A stretch of DNA of 9,105 bases from JAQUQI01 sp041650035 (lineage in GTDB: Bacteria; Omnitrophota; Gorgyraeia; JABMRG01). Position numbers and translations under genes: made by a program. The stretch is from the NCBI GenBank assembly GCA_041650035.1, contig JBAZLY010000037.1, positions 1 through 9,105 of the forward strand, given 5' to 3'. Under the pieces are notes generated by a model. That model ran no database searches, was not told the origin of the DNA, and saw only the letters and a list, made by a program, of their open reading frames with translations. This document shows, piece after piece, positions 5,974-9,105 of the stretch (the first letter of the stretch is position 1; every line of letters begins with the position of its first letter).

Positions 5974-7902
5974 CTATTGCCCCGTGACGAACGGCCTACG
6001 CCTGATATTTTTACGGACAATCCGCTTGCCACGGACAGTATAACCTGTATGCAGCAATTTATGGCTAAGATGCCCGCAGGGCCCGTCTGTAAAGTATTCT
6101 TCGTATATCTGTTTTACTATGGGATTTTCGTGAGACTTTCTTAGTTTAAGGCCCTCGTCTTCGGCATAGATAGCCTTGACCCGGGCATCCCTAATCCCGG
6201 GCCCTGTCGGAATAGGTTGTCCGCCGCCGCCTATACAGCCGCCCGGACAAGCCATGATCTCAATAAAATGATAATCATTCAACTGCCCTCCAGACACCAT
6301 ATCCATAATCCTCTTGGCATTGGCCGTCCCATGCGCTACCATGACCTTCAATGTAACACCCTCCAAAAATCTCCACTCATTTAAACTGTCTTTAATGGTG
6401 ATCTCCGCTTTTCTTATCCCCTCAATACCTCTTACAGGCATAACACGCAGATTTTCAAAAGGTGCTTCGCGGCCTGTAACCAACTCATATACCGTTCTTA
6501 TGGCGGCCTCCATGACACCGCCTGTGGCGCCAAAAACAAGTCCGGCGCCGCTGCCAATACCGAGAGGGTCGTCAAAATCAGAAGGCGGCAGGTTAGGCAG
6601 GTCTATGCCGCATTCTTTTATCATGCCCGCCAGCTCCCTTGTCGTAAGGGCATAATCCACGTCCTTATATCCCGAACTGTTCATTTCAGGGCGTTCACAT
6701 TCAAATTTCTTTGCCGAACAAGGCATCAGCGAAACAGATACGATATCCCTCGGATCAATATTGTTCCTTTTGGCATACCATGTCTTGGCTATAGCGCCGA
6801 ACATCTGCTGGGGACTCTTCGCTGTTGATAGATGGCCCAATTTCTCGGGGTAAAAATGTTCAATAAATTTTACCCAACCGGGAGAGCATGACGTTATCTG
6901 AGGCAGATTCACACTATTATCCTTGCCGGCAATAACCCTCTTAAGCCTTAATAATAATTCGGTCCCTTCCTCCATAATAGTAAGGTCAGCGGTAAAATTA
7001 GTGTCAAAGACCTTGTCAAAACCTACGCGTTTTATGGCAGTATTCAATTTCCCCGTTACGCTAATGCCCGGGGTTAAACCGAATTCTTCGCCGATGGCAG
7101 CCCTAGGGCTTGGCGCTGTCTGGATAATTACATGTTTTTTATCATCCTCTATAACCTTCCATATATCCTCGGCGGGATCCTTCGCCTTCAGGGCACCTGT
7201 GGGGCACCTGTTAATACACTGCCCGCAATTTATGCACACCACATCCCTTAGCGGCATATCCATATATGTGGAGATCTTCGTTTCAGCGCCCCTGTTCACA
7301 GCCTCCAATGTGCCGACCTCCTGCAGGTCTATACATGTCCTAACGCAGCGGCGGCACAGGACACATTTATTCATATCGCGCTCAACGGCATAACTTGACT
7401 GATCCTTCTCATACCTCGGGGCATCAATATGCCCGAACTTATACGAAGTAACTCCGTATTCTTTTGCCAATGCCTGCAATTCGCAATTATTATTCCTTGC
7501 GCATGAGTAACACTCCCCATAGTGATTCCTTAAAAGTAATTGTATGATATTGTGCCGAGCGCGGCGAAGGCGCGGCGAATAGGTCTTTATACTGATCGGC
7601 CCGAATATGGGATACGAACAAGACGCCTGTAAAGCACGTTCATTGTCCACCTCAACAACGCACATCCTGCATACTCCTGCCAGGCAAAGGTCATCATGCT
7701 GGCAAAGGGTAGGTATCTTTATATTTATCATCCGCGCGGCCTCAAGTATGGTAGTGCCCATAGCAACCTTCACGGCTATGCCATCGATTTTAACTGTGAT
7801 GTTGCCCCCAATAGCCCCCCTTTTTATCTCGCCGGCATCCTGCCTTCTTTGGCTAACAGGGGCCCTTGATGTATCACGCGCAAAAGCTCTATTATCAGCC
7901 AT
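5974..7902 (-). CDS. hydA: HydA1: [FeFe] hydrogenase catalytic subunit with NuoG-like Fe-S relay
   Basis: This protein is predicted to interconvert protons plus electrons and H2 at the H-cluster. Domains in order: a basic N-terminal extension (about 1-33); a [2Fe-2S] ferredoxin domain with C67, C78, C81, C95; a His-Cys [4Fe-4S] site with H127, C131, C134, C140; and a 2[4Fe-4S] domain with C180/C183/C186/C190 and C223/C226/C229/C233. The H-domain follows, with motif P1 TSCSPGW (337-343), P2 MPCSAKKFE (393-401, C395) and P3 EIMACPGGCIGGGGQP (548-563, C552 and C556). The small-subunit-like C-terminal region (SHENP..., GHLSHKLLHTGY) ends in an Arg/Lys-rich tail (about 624-642). The 642-residue length suits this modular class. 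In the usual P1 motif TSCCPxW the second Cys ligates the cubane of the H-cluster; here it is S340. The start is set by AAAGGAG at 7913-7919, inside the end of hydB1, with an 8-bp overlap that suggests translational coupling. Without the Ser question the family call would be near certain; activity should be treated with that caveat. Confidence 0.95.
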   Translation of the reverse strand: MADNRAFARDTSRAPVSQRRQDAGEIKRGAIGGNITVKIDGIAVKVAMGTTILEAARMINIKIPTLCQHDDLCLAGVCRMCVVEVDNERALQASCSYPIFGPISIKTYSPRLRRARHNIIQLLLRNHYGECYSCARNNNCELQALAKEYGVTSYKFGHIDAPRYEKDQSSYAVERDMNKCVLCRRCVRTCIDLQEVGTLEAVNRGAETKISTYMDMPLRDVVCINCGQCINRCPTGALKAKDPAEDIWKVIEDDKKHVIIQTAPSPRAAIGEEFGLTPGISVTGKLNTAIKRVGFDKVFDTNFTADLTIMEEGTELLLRLKRVIAGKDNSVNLPQITSCSPGWVKFIEHFYPEKLGHLSTAKSPQQMFGAIAKTWYAKRNNIDPRDIVSVSLMPCSAKKFECERPEMNSSGYKDVDYALTTRELAGMIKECGIDLPNLPPSDFDDPLGIGSGAGLVFGATGGVMEAAIRTVYELVTGREAPFENLRVMPVRGIEGIRKAEITIKDSLNEWRFLEGVTLKVMVAHGTANAKRIMDMVSGGQLNDYHFIEIMACPGGCIGGGGQPIPTGPGIRDARVKAIYAEDEGLKLRKSHENPIVKQIYEEYFTDGPCGHLSHKLLHTGYTVRGKRIVRKNIRRRPFVTGQ

Positions 7903-9100
7903 AGAATTCTTTCTCCTTTTTTGCCGTTTTCGACAGTCTATATTCCCGCTTAAAATACTGGAGCGCGGATATAAAAGGCTTTGGGCACGATTGACCCAGG
8001 CCGCACTTTGAGGCTATCTGCATAGTCTCGGACAGAGACAACAGATCATTAAGGTACTCCTGACAACACTGCCCTTTTCTTATCATACTCAAGCCCTCAA
8101 GCAGGACAGGTATCCCTTCCCTGCATGGGGTGCATTGTCCGCATGATTCATCTTTGAAAAATTTTAAAAAATTCTCTACGGCCTCGAATATGTCCCGTTT
8201 TTTTGAAAAAACTATAATGGCGCCGCCTGTTGAAAAATCCTCAAAACAGATCATCCTGCTAAAATGCCTTCTTGGGACAATCTCTCCGGAGGCACCCGCG
8301 GAAACCGCCTTCGCGTCTTCTCCACCGGCTATCTTCAATACAGAACTTATATTAGAACCGAATTCCACCTCATAGACACCGGGCCTTTTACAGTCTCCTG
8401 ATATGCTTAACAGTTTTGTCCCGGTCGATTTTGCGGTGCCGAAACCTTTAAACCAGTCAGCTCCATTATACGCGATATGGGCAAAATTACTGAACGTCTC
8501 AACATTATTCAGCACAGTCGGACTGCCATTATAGCCCGTATTTACCGGGAACGGCGGGCGGTTTCTCGGCTCGCCGCGGTTCCCCTCAAGCGATTCTATC
8601 AAGGCCGTTTCTTCGCCACACACATAAGCGCCTGAACCGAGTTTTATTTCAATGTCAAAATCAAAGCCTGCCCGACCCATAATAGCCTTACCAAGTATAT
8701 TTTCCTTTCTCATGCCCTCAAGAACGCCTTCAAGAAAACCTGTAAATGATTTATATTCACCGCGCAGGTATAAAAAACCCGTATCAGCGCCGCTGGCAAA
8801 GGCGGCGATAGCCATTCCCTCAAAGATAAGACGGGGATATTCCAAAAGCATTACCCTGTCCTTAAAAGTCCCGGGCTCGCCTTCATCCGCATTGCATACA
8901 ACATATTTTTTTTCAGACCGCGCCGCGGCAACCAGATTCAGTTTGATGCCGGCTGGAAAACCCGCACCTCCTCTGCCGCGCAAACCTGAATCCCTTATCC
9001 GGCTCAATACACCCGACCTGCCAAGTTCAAGCGCCTTTTTCAGTCCGGCATACGGCATAATCTCGCTGAAGATGACCGCGCCTTTTCTCTTTTCAGGCAT
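7895..9100 (-). CDS. hydB: HydB1: compact NuoF-type NADH/FMN-binding subunit of an [FeFe] hydrogenase
   Basis: This is the flavin subunit that exchanges electrons between NAD(H) and the Fe-S chain of the partner hydrogenase in the cytoplasm. The NuoF core is visible: the glycine-rich FMN/NADH loop RGRGGAGFP (residues 41-49), NADEGEPGTFKDR (70-82), GAYVCGEETALIESLEG (157-173), and PTVLNNVET (194-202). An SLBB-like region follows. The C-terminal [4Fe-4S] site has C320, C323, C326 (ESCGQCTPC) and C366. At 401 residues it is slightly shorter than a housekeeping NuoF. It lacks both the N-terminal thioredoxin-like domain and the C-terminal 2[4Fe-4S] domain present in HydB2 of this operon. The ATG at 9100 lies 5 bp from the window edge and the frame is open upstream, so the true start may lie outside; the N-terminus looks about 40 residues short of typical NuoF. 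Its last 8 bp overlap the start of hydA1. The family call is firm; the assignment to the hydrogenase rests on context. Confidence 0.88.
   Translation of the reverse strand: MPEKRKGAVIFSEIMPYAGLKKALELGRSGVLSRIRDSGLRGRGGAGFPAGIKLNLVAAARSEKKYVVCNADEGEPGTFKDRVMLLEYPRLIFEGMAIAAFASGADTGFLYLRGEYKSFTGFLEGVLEGMRKENILGKAIMGRAGFDFDIEIKLGSGAYVCGEETALIESLEGNRGEPRNRPPFPVNTGYNGSPTVLNNVETFSNFAHIAYNGADWFKGFGTAKSTGTKLLSISGDCKRPGVYEVEFGSNISSVLKIAGGEDAKAVSAGASGEIVPRRHFSRMICFEDFSTGGAIIVFSKKRDIFEAVENFLKFFKDESCGQCTPCREGIPVLLEGLSMIRKGQCCQEYLNDLLSLSETMQIASKCGLGQSCPKPFISALQYFKREYRLSKTAKKEKEFYG
7913..7919 (-). promoter_or_regulatory. Shine-Dalgarno site of hydA1
   Basis: AAAGGAG on the minus strand, 10 nt before the hydA1 ATG and inside the final codons of hydB1. 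It supports the long N-terminus of HydA1, including its basic extension before the ferredoxin domain, because the next in-frame ATG (M48) would cut into that domain. Confidence 0.7.
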
Positions 9101-9105
9101 AACCT

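Noticed and set aside
5497..6144. Plus-strand open frame of 215 codons spanning the kinase start, the CMD gene and the hydA1 end
   Set aside because: It crosses three well-supported genes on the other strand and has no family features, so it is a chance frame.
1..9105. CRISPR arrays, insertion sequences, tRNA or rRNA genes
   Set aside because: No regular repeats, transposase-like frames, terminal inverted repeats or RNA-gene signatures were seen; nearly every base is within a coding frame.

Overview
The window is one tightly packed block of seven genes, all on the minus strand and therefore read from about 9100 down to 1. It encodes parts of two soluble NAD-linked [FeFe] hydrogenases with a two-component signalling pair between them. 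Gene gaps are 2 to 45 bp, two junctions overlap, and no convincing terminator or internal promoter is visible, so it reads as a single operon. Both ends are cut: the last gene (hydA2) runs off the left edge, and the operon probably continues upstream of 9105.

In order of transcription: (1) hydB1, a compact NuoF-type FMN/NADH subunit (9100-7895). (2) hydA1, a full-length [FeFe] hydrogenase with an N-terminal NuoG-like iron-sulfur relay (7902-5974). (3) A small AhpD/carboxymuconolactone-decarboxylase-fold protein (5928-5587). (4) A membrane histidine kinase with a Cache-type external sensor and HAMP linker (5587-3698). (5) A response-regulator receiver domain fused to a NuoE/HydC-type [2Fe-2S] subunit (3694-2816). 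(6) hydB2, a long HydB with an added N-terminal thioredoxin-like ferredoxin domain and a C-terminal 2[4Fe-4S] ferredoxin domain (2803-1001). (7) hydA2, a second [FeFe] hydrogenase, 5' part only (998 to the left edge).

The HydA/HydB/HydC trio is the layout of cytoplasmic hydrogenases that couple H2 with NAD(H) and often ferredoxin by flavin-based electron bifurcation. Electrons would pass between H2 at the H-cluster, the Fe-S relay of HydA, and FMN/NAD(H) on HydB, with HydC completing the module. Set 2 (receiver-HydC, HydB2, HydA2) has the domain make-up of a bifurcating enzyme. Set 1 (HydB1, HydA1) has a stripped-down HydB, and its HydC, if there is one, would lie beyond 9105.

The standout feature is the receiver-HydC fusion, encoded immediately after its likely cognate kinase. 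There is no DNA-binding output domain, so an external signal could act by phosphorylation directly on the electron-transfer subunit. A second oddity is that HydA1 has Ser where the first H-cluster motif normally has its cluster-ligating Cys, whereas HydA2 keeps both cysteines.

The content points to a strictly anaerobic fermentative or syntrophic bacterium. Intermediate base composition and frequent ATA isoleucine codons would fit an uncultured lineage such as Omnitrophota or Elusimicrobiota, but that placement is a guess; the sequence alone does not settle it.
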